A stretch of DNA of 64,000 nt from Oscillospiraceae bacterium (GTDB taxonomy: Bacteria; Bacillota; Clostridia; Oscillospirales; Acutalibacteraceae): positions 1,792 through 65,791 of the forward strand of contig SVQH01000015.1 in the NCBI GenBank assembly GCA_015065425.1, given 5' to 3'. The stretch's first letter is position 1, and every line of letters starts with the position of its first letter. This document shows positions 7,510 through 16,249 of the stretch, in pieces. The position numbers and the translations under genes were made by a program. Below the pieces are notes generated by a model. The model was given only the letters and a program-made list of their open reading frames with translations, ran no database searches and was not told the origin of the DNA.

Positions 7510-9431
7510 AAAAAAAGAATGTTTATTTTGTACAGGTAGATGTATCTGCATCTGCAAATTCACAGAATGCTTACCTGCCCTATACGGCAGGTATTCTGAC
7601 AGCCTCCGCATTTTCAAGTGATACGGTAAAGAAAAACTGCGAATTCAAAGAATTTATATTTCTGAGAGAAGATACCGATACTGTTGTTTCCCGCCTGGAA
7701 GAACCTGCCTTTGTCGGTTTTTCATGCTATTGCTGGAGCACTGAATACAATAAGCTTCTTGCAAAAAAAATAAAAGAAAAATATCCTTCATGCCTTATTG
7801 TTTTCGGAGGTCACGATGTTCCCGATGACTTCGGTTTCATGGAAAAAAATACTTTTATTGATGTCTTATGCCACGGAGAAGGGGAAGAAACCGTAAAAGA
7901 CCTTCTTGAGGCTTTTGTTCAGAAAAAAAGCTTTGATACGGTAAATAACATTTCATTCCGTAATGCTGACGGAAAGTATATCAGAACAGACACGCGTTTA
8001 CAGACAACTCTCGACTATCCTTCTCCCTATCTTGAAGGATGGTTTGATAATATTATCGCAAATCACCCGGAAATAAACTTCAATGCAATTCTCGAAACGA
8101 GCCGCGGCTGTCCCAATCAGTGTGCATATTGTGACTGGGGTCCTCTGAAAACTAAGACAAGGCTGTTTCCCATGGACAGAATCAAAGCCGAGATCCGCTG
8201 GATGTGTGATCACAAAATTGCCTTCGTGTGGGGGGCTGATGCCAATTTCGGAATGTATGACCGTGACCTTGAAATTGCAGATGAGCTTGTAAAGGCAAAA
8301 AAAGAAACGGGTTATCCCGAAAGAATGAGAATGAACTATGCAAAAAACAGAGCCGACAATGTTTTTGCAATAGTAAAAAAATTCAAGGAATGCGAATTTG
8401 ACCGTATAGGTGCAACTCTTTCTTTTCAGAGTATGTCCCCGGAGGTTCAAAAGAACATCGGAAGATCAAATTCCTCTCTTGACTTTTATAAAGAATTACT
8501 TCTGAAATACAACAAGGAAAAAATGCGGACATATTCCGAGCTTATTCTCGGTCTTCCCGGTGAAACTTATGAAAGCTTCATTAAAGGCATCGGTATGCTC
8601 TTTGAAACAGGTCAGCATTTTGTATTTGAAATATACAACTGCATACTTCTGCCAAATTCTCTTATGGGTCAGAAAGAATATATTGAAAAATACGGGATAA
8701 AAACAGTCAATGTTGAAATCGTTCGTTCACATGTCAGCAACACCTCGTTTTCAGTTCCCGAATACAATAATATAATAGTTGAAACAAACTCTATGAGTCG
8801 TGAGGACTGGATAAAAGCTTCTGTTTTCGGGCATTTGACAAAAGCTCTTCACGGAAACGGACTTATCAGAATATTCGCTTTATATCTCCGCTATGAAATG
8901 AATATCCCCTTTGAAAAGTTTTATGACAGTGTACTGACATATTTTGAAGAAAATCCGGAGCTTTTCATATCGAAGCTCTATGCTGATATAAAAGAAAAAA
9001 CAAGAAAACTGTCTCTCGGAATATCCAACGAAAGACTCTTATTTGAGCCCACACGGGAAATGGTATGGGAAGAGCATGAATATTTTGTATTGAATTCATT
9101 GCTTCAGCTTGACCTTTTTTATGATGAGATAACACCGTTCTTAAAAAGCTTCGGCATTCCTGAGGCTATATTTTCAGATATTCTTACATATCAGAAGGCT
9201 GTTTTAAGAAAACCTGCTGAGAAAGAAAATAAAATAACACTGAAGTATGATCTTCACCGTTTTGCAACGGATATTTATCTAAACAATATACATCCTCTGA
9301 AAAAACAAAGTAATATACTCATACTTAAGGACAGCAAAACCTATAACACCTGGCAGGATTTTGCAAAATATGTTATTTGGTTTGAAAAAATCGGTTGGGC
9401 TTCATATAAAGATGACATAACAGAAATATAA
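7506..9431 (+). CDS. B12-binding-like radical SAM protein, paralogue 2 of 3
   Basis: This 641-residue protein is collinear with its neighbours. It has a Rossmann-type N-domain (LIVFGGHDVP, CHGEGEE), a cluster motif C202-x3-C206-x2-C209 in SRGCPNQCAYCDWG, then LILGLPGETYES. The C-terminal block is shared with the other two (TWQDFAKYVIWFE). It starts with GTG in a 4-nt overlap with paralogue 1's TGA, with AGGAG just upstream, so translation is coupled. The tandem arrangement and near-equal lengths point to local duplication followed by divergence. Separate steps on one scaffold, or related substrates, are possible. Confidence 0.85.
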   Translation: MKKKNVYFVQVDVSASANSQNAYLPYTAGILTASAFSSDTVKKNCEFKEFIFLREDTDTVVSRLEEPAFVGFSCYCWSTEYNKLLAKKIKEKYPSCLIVFGGHDVPDDFGFMEKNTFIDVLCHGEGEETVKDLLEAFVQKKSFDTVNNISFRNADGKYIRTDTRLQTTLDYPSPYLEGWFDNIIANHPEINFNAILETSRGCPNQCAYCDWGPLKTKTRLFPMDRIKAEIRWMCDHKIAFVWGADANFGMYDRDLEIADELVKAKKETGYPERMRMNYAKNRADNVFAIVKKFKECEFDRIGATLSFQSMSPEVQKNIGRSNSSLDFYKELLLKYNKEKMRTYSELILGLPGETYESFIKGIGMLFETGQHFVFEIYNCILLPNSLMGQKEYIEKYGIKTVNVEIVRSHVSNTSFSVPEYNNIIVETNSMSREDWIKASVFGHLTKALHGNGLIRIFALYLRYEMNIPFEKFYDSVLTYFEENPELFISKLYADIKEKTRKLSLGISNERLLFEPTREMVWEEHEYFVLNSLLQLDLFYDEITPFLKSFGIPEAIFSDILTYQKAVLRKPAEKENKITLKYDLHRFATDIYLNNIHPLKKQSNILILKDSKTYNTWQDFAKYVIWFEKIGWASYKDDITEI

Positions 9432-9442
9432 ACGGAGAGACA

Positions 9443-11365
9443 ATGATGAAAAAAAGAATTTATTTTGTCCAGATTGCATTATCATATTCATCGCCGTGTT
9501 TTTTACCCTATTCCATCGGTTGCATTGCGGCATTTGTTAAAAATGATGCCGATATTGCAAAATATTATGATATACCCGATGTAATAGGTATGAGGGAAAC
9601 TATTCCCGACATATTAAAGCGTTTTGATAACCCCGATTATGTTGCTTTCACAAACTTTGTATGGAATCTTGAATACAACAAAACACTGGCAAAAGAATTG
9701 AAAAAACTGTATCCCCATGTAAAAATTATATTCGGCGGTCACAGTGTACCCAAAGATGCAGCATTTCTCAATAAGTATGATTTTATAGATTTTCTTATGC
9801 ACAACGAGGGAGAGGAAACCATGGCTTTACTTCTTAAGGCACTGGCTGAAAAAACAGACCTTTCCGAAGTTCCCAATCTCTCCTACAGAAGCGAAAACGG
9901 CTGTGTAACAACAAAAGAGTATCATCCTCAGGATATTTCTTCTTACCCGTCTCCTTATACCGAGGGGATATTTGACCATTTTTTCAAAGAATTCCCGAAT
10001 GTGGAATTTCACGCAACACTTGAAACAAACAGAGGATGTCCTTATACCTGTTCATACTGTGAATGGTGCTTCACCAAGAAAATAAGACCTTTTTCCATAA
10101 AAAAAATAAAATCGGAAATTGAGTGGATAGCAAAAAACAAGATACGATACTGCTATTGTGCAGATGCAAATTTCGGTATTCTTGACAGAGATGTTGAAAT
10201 AGCCGATTTTGTTGCAGAACAGAATAAAAAATACGGCTATCCCGAGGTTTTCAAGCCCTGCTATGCAAAAGACAGTGATGACACCGTTTTTGAGGCAGGT
10301 TATATACTCAACAGCAATCACATAGACAAAGGTGTTACACTTGCATATCAGACCCTTGATGCAAAAGCACTTGAAAACATAGGAAGAAAAAATCTCACAC
10401 TCGAACATTTTTCAAATCTTTATTCCCGCTACAGCGAAGCCGATATTCCCACATACACTGAGCTTATTATAGGTCTTCCCGGTGAGACTTATGAAAGCTT
10501 CTGCCGCGGAATGTGTAATCTTCTTGAATCGGGACAGAGCAATTCCATGACCGTTTATGAATGTCAGGTATATGACAATGCACAAATGGGCGATGAAGAA
10601 TACCGTAAGAAGCACGGCATAAAAACATCCAGAATTCCCTCTTTCGGAATTCATTACAATCCCGAGTTCAGCGGAGTTCAGGAGTATATGGATGTCATAA
10701 CAGAGACAGCCACCATGTCAAAGGAAGAATGGGTAAAGGCATTTATGTTCTCTGTTGTGCTTCAGACCTTCCACCATTTGGGGCTTACAAGGTTTTTTGC
10801 AGTTTATCTCAACAAAGAAAAGGATTTGTCCTATTACGATTTTTATACAGGACTTTTTGATTATATCTATACCGAGAACGACGGATATATGCATTCATTT
10901 TTCCTTGACCTTTATAACCGTAAGCTTGACACCGAAACAGCGAACTGGACATATCAGAAGGATATTTTCAGCACTACGGGCTGGTATTTTGAAGAAGGTG
11001 CATTTCTTGAAATGGCATATCATTTTGACGAGTTCAAAAAAGACATAAAACCATTTCTGGAAAAATTCGGTATTGAAAAAGAGCTTTTCGATGAACTGTA
11101 TAAATATCAGACCGAGCTTATAAGAACTCTCGGAGTAACAGAAAAAAGCCTTGATTTCAAATATAATTTTTACCCCTATTTCAAAGCGATAGAAGAAGGA
11201 GCACCCATCAGACTGCAAAAAATCAGCAACACTCTCAGTATCACTTCTCATAAGACGGTAAATTCATGGAGTGATTATGCAAGAGAATTTGTCTGGTTCG
11301 GAAAACGCTACAGTGCAACTCTTCTTGTCAATCCCAGAGAAAAAATCATTTATACCGAGCACTGA
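9443..11365 (+). CDS. B12-binding-like radical SAM protein, paralogue 3 of 3
   Basis: This 640-residue protein has the same architecture: Rossmann domain (IIFGGHSVP, HNEGEE), C199-x3-C203-x2-C206 in NRGCPYTCSYCEWC, LIIGLPGETYES and a C-terminal SWSDYAREFVWFG block. It differs from copies 1 and 2 by Glu for Asp after the third cysteine (YCEW rather than YCDW) and by an extra cysteine two residues later, which could ligate or modulate the cluster. The start is ATG at 9443 (a second ATG follows directly), behind GGAGAG, 11 nt after paralogue 2. Glycosyltransferase follows after 17 nt. Confidence 0.85.
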   Translation: MMKKRIYFVQIALSYSSPCFLPYSIGCIAAFVKNDADIAKYYDIPDVIGMRETIPDILKRFDNPDYVAFTNFVWNLEYNKTLAKELKKLYPHVKIIFGGHSVPKDAAFLNKYDFIDFLMHNEGEETMALLLKALAEKTDLSEVPNLSYRSENGCVTTKEYHPQDISSYPSPYTEGIFDHFFKEFPNVEFHATLETNRGCPYTCSYCEWCFTKKIRPFSIKKIKSEIEWIAKNKIRYCYCADANFGILDRDVEIADFVAEQNKKYGYPEVFKPCYAKDSDDTVFEAGYILNSNHIDKGVTLAYQTLDAKALENIGRKNLTLEHFSNLYSRYSEADIPTYTELIIGLPGETYESFCRGMCNLLESGQSNSMTVYECQVYDNAQMGDEEYRKKHGIKTSRIPSFGIHYNPEFSGVQEYMDVITETATMSKEEWVKAFMFSVVLQTFHHLGLTRFFAVYLNKEKDLSYYDFYTGLFDYIYTENDGYMHSFFLDLYNRKLDTETANWTYQKDIFSTTGWYFEEGAFLEMAYHFDEFKKDIKPFLEKFGIEKELFDELYKYQTELIRTLGVTEKSLDFKYNFYPYFKAIEEGAPIRLQKISNTLSITSHKTVNSWSDYAREFVWFGKRYSATLLVNPREKIIYTEH

Positions 11366-11382
11366 AAAATTGTGAGGAAATT

Positions 11383-12117
11383 ATGAATTTTGAAAAATCC
11401 ACCATTGTAATAGTAGCAACCGACGAGAGCAGTTCTCTGATAAAGACTGTCGACATAATAGTCAAAAGCTGTAATATTTCAGATATTTACACTTTTATGA
11501 TTGTTATACCGGATAATGCAAGTCCGGAATGTCTTGATGCAATAGAATTTCTGTCAGAAAAATATGAGGATCGCATACAAAAAGTCGTGCAATGGTATCC
11601 CGGCATCGGCGGTGCCATGCGAAGCTCTGTTGAAGCGACTGTTTCATCACACATAATGTTTCTTTCGGCAGATATGCCCACAGAGCTCTCCTGTGTTCCG
11701 TCTATGATAGAAAATGCAAAAAAATACCCTGATTCAATAATAAAAATTTCCAGGTGGCTGCAAAAAAACAGTTTCCGTGAATACGGTAATGTAAAAAAAG
11801 CTTTGAATTTTGCAGGACAGAGTTTTCTGAAACTGCTTTTCATGTCCTCTCTTACGGATTTTACAAGTCCTGTTCTTATAAGTCCCGTAAACATCTATAA
11901 AAGCATTAATTTTTCACAGTGGGGCTTTCCCTGTCTTTTGGAAGCCGTTCTTATACCCTTAAAAGCAGGAAAAGAAATAAGAGAAATCCCGGCAGTATGT
12001 CTTCCAAGAACAGAGGGCAAGTCAAAAAATTCAATTTCCCAGTATATAAAATTTCTCGGAACCGCCGTAAAAATACGGTTTACCCCCATAAAAAAACTTT
12101 ACAATGAAAAACCGTAA
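11383..12117 (+). CDS. Family 2 glycosyltransferase (dolichyl-phosphate-sugar-synthase-like)
   Basis: This 244-residue protein is a single GT-A domain without TM helices. It has an N-terminal beta-strand (STIVIVATDES), a GIGGAMRSSVEA segment of the DPM1/GtrB type, and SADMP at the metal/nucleotide site. The usual DxD first aspartate is serine (S-A-D), so metal binding may be altered. It is last in the operon and ends 20 nt before a strong terminator. It probably transfers a sugar from a nucleotide or to a lipid carrier as part of the pathway built by the upstream genes (inference). Confidence 0.75.
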   Translation: MNFEKSTIVIVATDESSSLIKTVDIIVKSCNISDIYTFMIVIPDNASPECLDAIEFLSEKYEDRIQKVVQWYPGIGGAMRSSVEATVSSHIMFLSADMPTELSCVPSMIENAKKYPDSIIKISRWLQKNSFREYGNVKKALNFAGQSFLKLLFMSSLTDFTSPVLISPVNIYKSINFSQWGFPCLLEAVLIPLKAGKEIREIPAVCLPRTEGKSKNSISQYIKFLGTAVKIRFTPIKKLYNEKP

Positions 12118-12137
12118 GAATAAATTTTCATCTGCTC

Positions 12138-12178
12138 AAAAAAGATTCAGCACCTCCGTTTCGGAAGTGCTGTTTTTT
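12138..12178. terminator. Bidirectional terminator between the operon and the phosphoesterase gene
   Basis: The stem CAGCACCTCCG (12148-12158) pairs with CGGAAGTGCTG (12162-12172), with one mismatch and a TTT loop. T6 follows on the plus strand and A6 precedes, which serves as T6 for the convergent minus-strand gene. Confidence 0.85.
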
Positions 12179-12191
12179 AATCAATATTATT

Positions 12192-13493
12192 TTAATCAAT
12201 ATTATAAGTAAGTGCTTCGCTTACATTACCCCAGACATCTTCGGCGACAACTTTAACGGTGTATGCTCCGTCTGAGAGGCGGAATTTTGCAAAGCTTACA
12301 CTGTCGGGGACATCTGCATAGTAATAGCCTGAAAGCACCCAATCCTTGTGAACTTCCTTGCCGTTTGCATCGGTTACACTGATTCTGTAAAGATATACCT
12401 TATTATCATCCTTAACACTTGCCTGAGGAACGCTTACGGTATAATTTCCAAGAGACTCCTTAACAGTAAGCTTTGCATTTTCAGAGAAAACAGGTGCACT
12501 TGAAAGAGCCTTTCTTTCATCGTGATTATACTTGACTTTTTCGGATGATGCAACATTATCAACAAGATATTCGGCAACAAATTCGCCTGCATCAACATCA
12601 AGAACTCTTATAAGAACACGGTTATCCTTGTCCACTTCTACCAGAAGTGCCTGTGTCATGGTTTCGTTACCTGCGGGATGCACACTTGTTTCATCATCTA
12701 CGGTAAATTCATAATAAGCAAGTCCGCCGTCGCCTATGGCAGTGAAATTACCCTGCCAGACAGAACGGGGGTCATTTGCAGGATAGTGAGAATGACCTGA
12801 AATGTGAACGACCTGAGGATATTTATTCAGTACATCTGAAAATGTATTCATGCCCCAGCCGTCATAAGAGTAGCTTCCGAAAACCGTGTCAAGCACATGC
12901 TCATGCTGGAACACAAATACGGGCTGTAAGGGAGCCGCTTCGGTTGCAGCTTTAAGCTCATTGTCAAGCCACCGGACCTGTTCGGAAGAATAATGCACAC
13001 CGCTTACGGGTGAACGGGAAATTCCGATAAAATGATAGCCGTTTATAACGCGGTGGAAATCCGTCTCCTGTCCAGTAAGGGCAGTAAATATCTCAAGAGA
13101 TTCGGAATCATAAGTGTTTCCGTCATGGGATTTTGCAACGACACCGAGTCTTTCGGTACCGTCCTTTATGACCTTATCGGTAGTTGCGACAAATGCCGAC
13201 AAGGCGGTAAAAGTACCTTGGTCAGTAATGTCTCCGGAAAAAACAACAGCATCAAGTGCATTGTAATCGCTGTCATTTTCTGCTATTTCATAAGCAGATT
13301 TTACCATTTTCACAATTCTTCTGCTGCCCTTGTCACCGAGAGTCTGTATATGCGTATCACTTGTTGCAACAAACCGCATTACGGGCACGAAATCATCCTC
13401 CGTGACATCTACGGCAGGTGCATTTGTGAAGGGCACAAAGAATATCGTAAGAAGTGTCAGGAAACTGAGAATCAAAGAATAAATAACACTCAT
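12192..13493 (-). CDS. Membrane-anchored/exported calcineurin-like metallophosphoesterase
   Basis: An N-terminal hydrophobic segment (IYSLILSFLTLLTIFFVPF) exports or anchors the protein. The metallophosphoesterase domain shows SDTH, FSGDITDQG, FQHEH and ISGHSHY motifs. The normal GNHD/E motif is degenerate (VAKSHDGN), so a metal ligand may be changed. A C-terminal ~110 residues form a beta-sandwich-like domain (TVSVPQ, DGAYTVKVVAEDVWGN). The ATG at 13493 is chosen because AGGAGG lies 7 nt upstream; an upstream in-frame TTG at 13520 would put that site inside the gene. Substrate unknown; acts outside the membrane. Confidence 0.75.
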   Translation of the reverse strand: MSVIYSLILSFLTLLTIFFVPFTNAPAVDVTEDDFVPVMRFVATSDTHIQTLGDKGSRRIVKMVKSAYEIAENDSDYNALDAVVFSGDITDQGTFTALSAFVATTDKVIKDGTERLGVVAKSHDGNTYDSESLEIFTALTGQETDFHRVINGYHFIGISRSPVSGVHYSSEQVRWLDNELKAATEAAPLQPVFVFQHEHVLDTVFGSYSYDGWGMNTFSDVLNKYPQVVHISGHSHYPANDPRSVWQGNFTAIGDGGLAYYEFTVDDETSVHPAGNETMTQALLVEVDKDNRVLIRVLDVDAGEFVAEYLVDNVASSEKVKYNHDERKALSSAPVFSENAKLTVKESLGNYTVSVPQASVKDDNKVYLYRISVTDANGKEVHKDWVLSGYYYADVPDSVSFAKFRLSDGAYTVKVVAEDVWGNVSEALTYNID

Positions 13494-13623
13494 ATAAAAT
13501 CCTCCTGATATTTTTTTCAATTATATTACATAAATTTAAGAATGTCAAACGCTAAAAATAAGTTATACTGTTATTTCAATATAAATTCAAGAATAACGGG
13601 CTTGTGGTCGTAATATATAAAAT

Positions 13624-13660
13624 CCGTCCGAAAAAAAACTTGCTATTCTTTTTCAGACGG
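13624..13660 (-). terminator. Hairpin terminator of the M23 peptidase operon
   Basis: CCGTCCGAAAAA (13624-13635) pairs with TTTTTCAGACGG (13649-13660) with one mismatch. On the minus strand an ATTTTAT tract follows. It lies 21 nt past the stop of the gene at 13682. Confidence 0.65.
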
Positions 13661-13681
13661 TTTTGCTGTGTTTATAAAATT

Positions 13682-14524
13682 TTATTCTGCCGTGGTTTCC
13701 TCAGATGGGGATTGGGTTTCCCCGGCGACAGGTTTTTCTGTTGTGAACACTTCCACTATTGCGGTTTCGGGGAGGGCTGTGGTTCTTATGGCACCTATAT
13801 ATGCACCTGAGCCTGACTGACGGAGAGTCACTTTTATATATTTATCAGGGTCAGGCTTTACCATGTCTCCTGTTTTTGCATCCTGCTGCCAGGAATCGGC
13901 ATTTATAAGCCCTACGGTGAGTATTAAGGAATCGCCCCTGGTCTCACCCTCTGTCACCGTGGGGGTGTAAAGGGGTTCTATGGTTGTAAGAGGAATATAA
14001 TATGCGTTGTCGTCTTCACTGTAGGTGAATTCATAACCGTATCCCGTTACATTGCGGTGTTCTATGGTAAGAGCCGTACCGAAGTATCTCATGAATGCCG
14101 CCTCAACATCTGCGGCGGGAATGGCAAGTTCTCCCGAGGAATACTCATACCGGGACGGTTCAAGGTCTGCTCCGAGAATGCTCCATACGGCAATTTCTAT
14201 AAGCTCTTCCATATCTGCCGCCGTAACATCGTCAAAGGGTTCGGGGTCAACTGCCGCTACGGCAAGCATGAAGTTGTTATATGTGTCCAGTGCCGAGCCC
14301 TGCTTTTCTTCATGTCTGTCACTGAAAAAGCCAACGGTCTGCACAATTATACCAACTATTCCGACAAGAGCAAAAAGCATAACGGCAAGACCCGTAACAA
14401 ACTGCAGCCTTCTTTTTTTCAGTGCTTTTCTTCTGTTGTCAAGCTGCTGCTGAAAAAGTGACGCTTCGCCCTGAGAAGCTCTCATTTCATTTTCATCAAA
14501 GGGATATCCTCTCATGTCGTTCAT
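13682..14524 (-). CDS. Single-pass membrane protein of unknown function
   Basis: This 280-residue protein has a cytoplasmic Gln/Arg-rich N-terminus (~40 residues), one TM helix (LAVMLFALVGIVGIIVQTVGF) and an extracytoplasmic domain of about 200 residues with acidic, Tyr-rich beta-strand character. A Thr/Glu-rich C-terminus (SPSEETTAE) completes it. It lies 15 nt downstream of the M23 peptidase gene and is probably co-transcribed, so it may be a partner in cell-wall hydrolysis or regulation. No family recognised. Confidence 0.7.
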   Translation of the reverse strand: MNDMRGYPFDENEMRASQGEASLFQQQLDNRRKALKKRRLQFVTGLAVMLFALVGIVGIIVQTVGFFSDRHEEKQGSALDTYNNFMLAVAAVDPEPFDDVTAADMEELIEIAVWSILGADLEPSRYEYSSGELAIPAADVEAAFMRYFGTALTIEHRNVTGYGYEFTYSEDDNAYYIPLTTIEPLYTPTVTEGETRGDSLILTVGLINADSWQQDAKTGDMVKPDPDKYIKVTLRQSGSGAYIGAIRTTALPETAIVEVFTTEKPVAGETQSPSEETTAE

Positions 14525-14539
14525 CTGCTGCCGCTCCTT

Positions 14540-16084
14540 TCATATTCCGAGATAGGGTCTCGGATTTACTCTGTTACCGTTTACTCTTACCTCAAAATGC
14601 AGGTGAGGTCCTGTTGAATAGCCTGTTGAACCTACCCTTGCAATGGGCTGACCCGCAACCACCGTCTGCCCGGGGGACACCATGAATGAATCTGCAAGGC
14701 AGTGTGCATAAAGGGTCTGAAGACCGTTTCCGTGGTCGAGTATGAGATAATATCCGTAGCTTGAATGTACTGCAGCCACCTGCACCGTACCCGTGGCTAC
14801 GGCAATGATGTTTTTACCGAGACTGGTGCCGGGTGCATTACCCATACCAAGGTCGAGGCCTCCGTGAAGCTTTCCCCAACGGTAGCCGTAGTCGGAATTT
14901 ATGCCGTAAGCACCCACTATGGGCCATAAGAATATACCGCCCATGGAATTTGAATACGCTTCATCGAGGGGCTTTGTTCCCACCTGTACTCTTTGGGGAA
15001 CGGGCTCGGTTACCGTAAGGCGTGATACCTCTTTTGTCCCTGCCCTCTCTCCGTTTATGAGCGTCACAAAATTTGTGACCTGTGCATAACCGTTTTTACC
15101 CTCAGAAAGAACTCTCTGAGAGCCGCTGTAAAGAGCAGAGGATTTTATTTCTACTTCATCATAAGGAACCTTTTCGGAAATAACTTCCGTTTTTATCTCC
15201 TTTATTCCGAGAATATAATTTCCTTCTTCATCAGGGGACATCAGTTTTCTGAATTCCTTTACCGTACTGATGCTCTCTTCGGGGTAAAGCCCCTGTTCAA
15301 TTTTTATATCGGAAGAAAAAGAAACTGCGTAATTTTCTTCATCTGCTTTTTTTTCGGCAAGAACCCCGTTTAATACCTCTCTTGCATCGCTTTCGCTGTA
15401 AAGCACTGCAAGAAGCTTTCCGTCTGCAAAAACACCGCTTGCACTTACAAGCTCATAGCCTGTTTTTTCAAGAAGCCTGTCACAGATGGTTCTTTCATCC
15501 GTAAGCTTGTTTTTGTCTGCAAGTCTGACAGAATAGGTAATATCGGGAAAATCCGGACTGTCGTCAGCCTCACTGAGGAGAAGCTTCGCCCTGTTTTTCG
15601 CCTGAAGGTATGTTTTTTCGCTTTCGGAAAATCCGATAACTTCCCCGTCAGCGGAAATTTCAAGCACAAGAGTCTTTTCCGCAAATTCTGTTATTCCGAT
15701 AAAAACCACAGCACAGACCAGCACGGGGACAAGCCATGCAATAACTGTATTTATTCCGAAATTATATCTTCCCAATGCCTTTTTGATGTAATATGCAATT
15801 ACATAAGGGAAGGACCCGGGGTGCGTAAAAAGAACTTTGAAACTCTTTTTTGCCGCCCTTGTAACATCGTCTGCATATTCCCCCGAAGGTGCATCAGAGG
15901 GGGCAAACAAAAGTGTAAAGGCTCTGAACAGAAATCTGAAAAAGCGTCTTACACACATAAATATAAACAGAAGAGGTCTTTTTAATACTGCGTTGAAAAA
16001 AGCTGCTGCAGTATCGGTACAGAGACTTCCGAAATCTGCAATATTGTTAAAAACCGCCGAAAAAAAGCTTTCATTTCCGTACAT
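14540..16084 (-). CDS. Membrane-bound M23 (LytM) peptidase with G5 domain
   Basis: This 514-residue protein starts with an N-terminal region with Phe/Arg-rich hydrophobic stretches and a clear TM helix near residues 113-133 (VIAWLVPVLVCAVVFIGITEF region). A long extracytoplasmic part contains a G5 domain (~300-375; SEKVPYDEVE..VTEPVPQRVQVGTKP spacing). A C-terminal M23 metalloprotease domain (~400-505) has zinc-ligand motifs HGGLD and HLHFE plus YGYRWGKLH and STGPH. The expected role is cleavage of peptidoglycan cross-bridges in cell separation or sporulation-like processes. No SpoIIQ/SpoIIIAH partner is visible. Transcribed ahead of the one-TM protein. Confidence 0.85.
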   Translation of the reverse strand: MYGNESFFSAVFNNIADFGSLCTDTAAAFFNAVLKRPLLFIFMCVRRFFRFLFRAFTLLFAPSDAPSGEYADDVTRAAKKSFKVLFTHPGSFPYVIAYYIKKALGRYNFGINTVIAWLVPVLVCAVVFIGITEFAEKTLVLEISADGEVIGFSESEKTYLQAKNRAKLLLSEADDSPDFPDITYSVRLADKNKLTDERTICDRLLEKTGYELVSASGVFADGKLLAVLYSESDAREVLNGVLAEKKADEENYAVSFSSDIKIEQGLYPEESISTVKEFRKLMSPDEEGNYILGIKEIKTEVISEKVPYDEVEIKSSALYSGSQRVLSEGKNGYAQVTNFVTLINGERAGTKEVSRLTVTEPVPQRVQVGTKPLDEAYSNSMGGIFLWPIVGAYGINSDYGYRWGKLHGGLDLGMGNAPGTSLGKNIIAVATGTVQVAAVHSSYGYYLILDHGNGLQTLYAHCLADSFMVSPGQTVVAGQPIARVGSTGYSTGPHLHFEVRVNGNRVNPRPYLGI

Positions 16085-16184
16085 TTTTTACCTCCTCTGA
16101 TTTTTTACGATTTTTTGCGAATACACGGATATAATACCATAAGCCCTTTACGGTTGCAAGTACAAAAAATAGGATTTATACTTA

Positions 16185-16213
16185 TTGCTATTCTTTTTTT
16201 ATTATGCTACAAT
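16185..16213 (+). promoter_or_regulatory. Sigma-A promoter of the exonuclease III gene
   Basis: TTGCTA (16185-16190), a 17-nt spacer and TACAAT (16208-16213), 36 nt before the ATG. AAGGAT before the start is a modest ribosome binding site. Confidence 0.6.
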
Positions 16214-16249
16214 AAAATTAAGTATTACTTAAAATAAGGATGAACGCAG

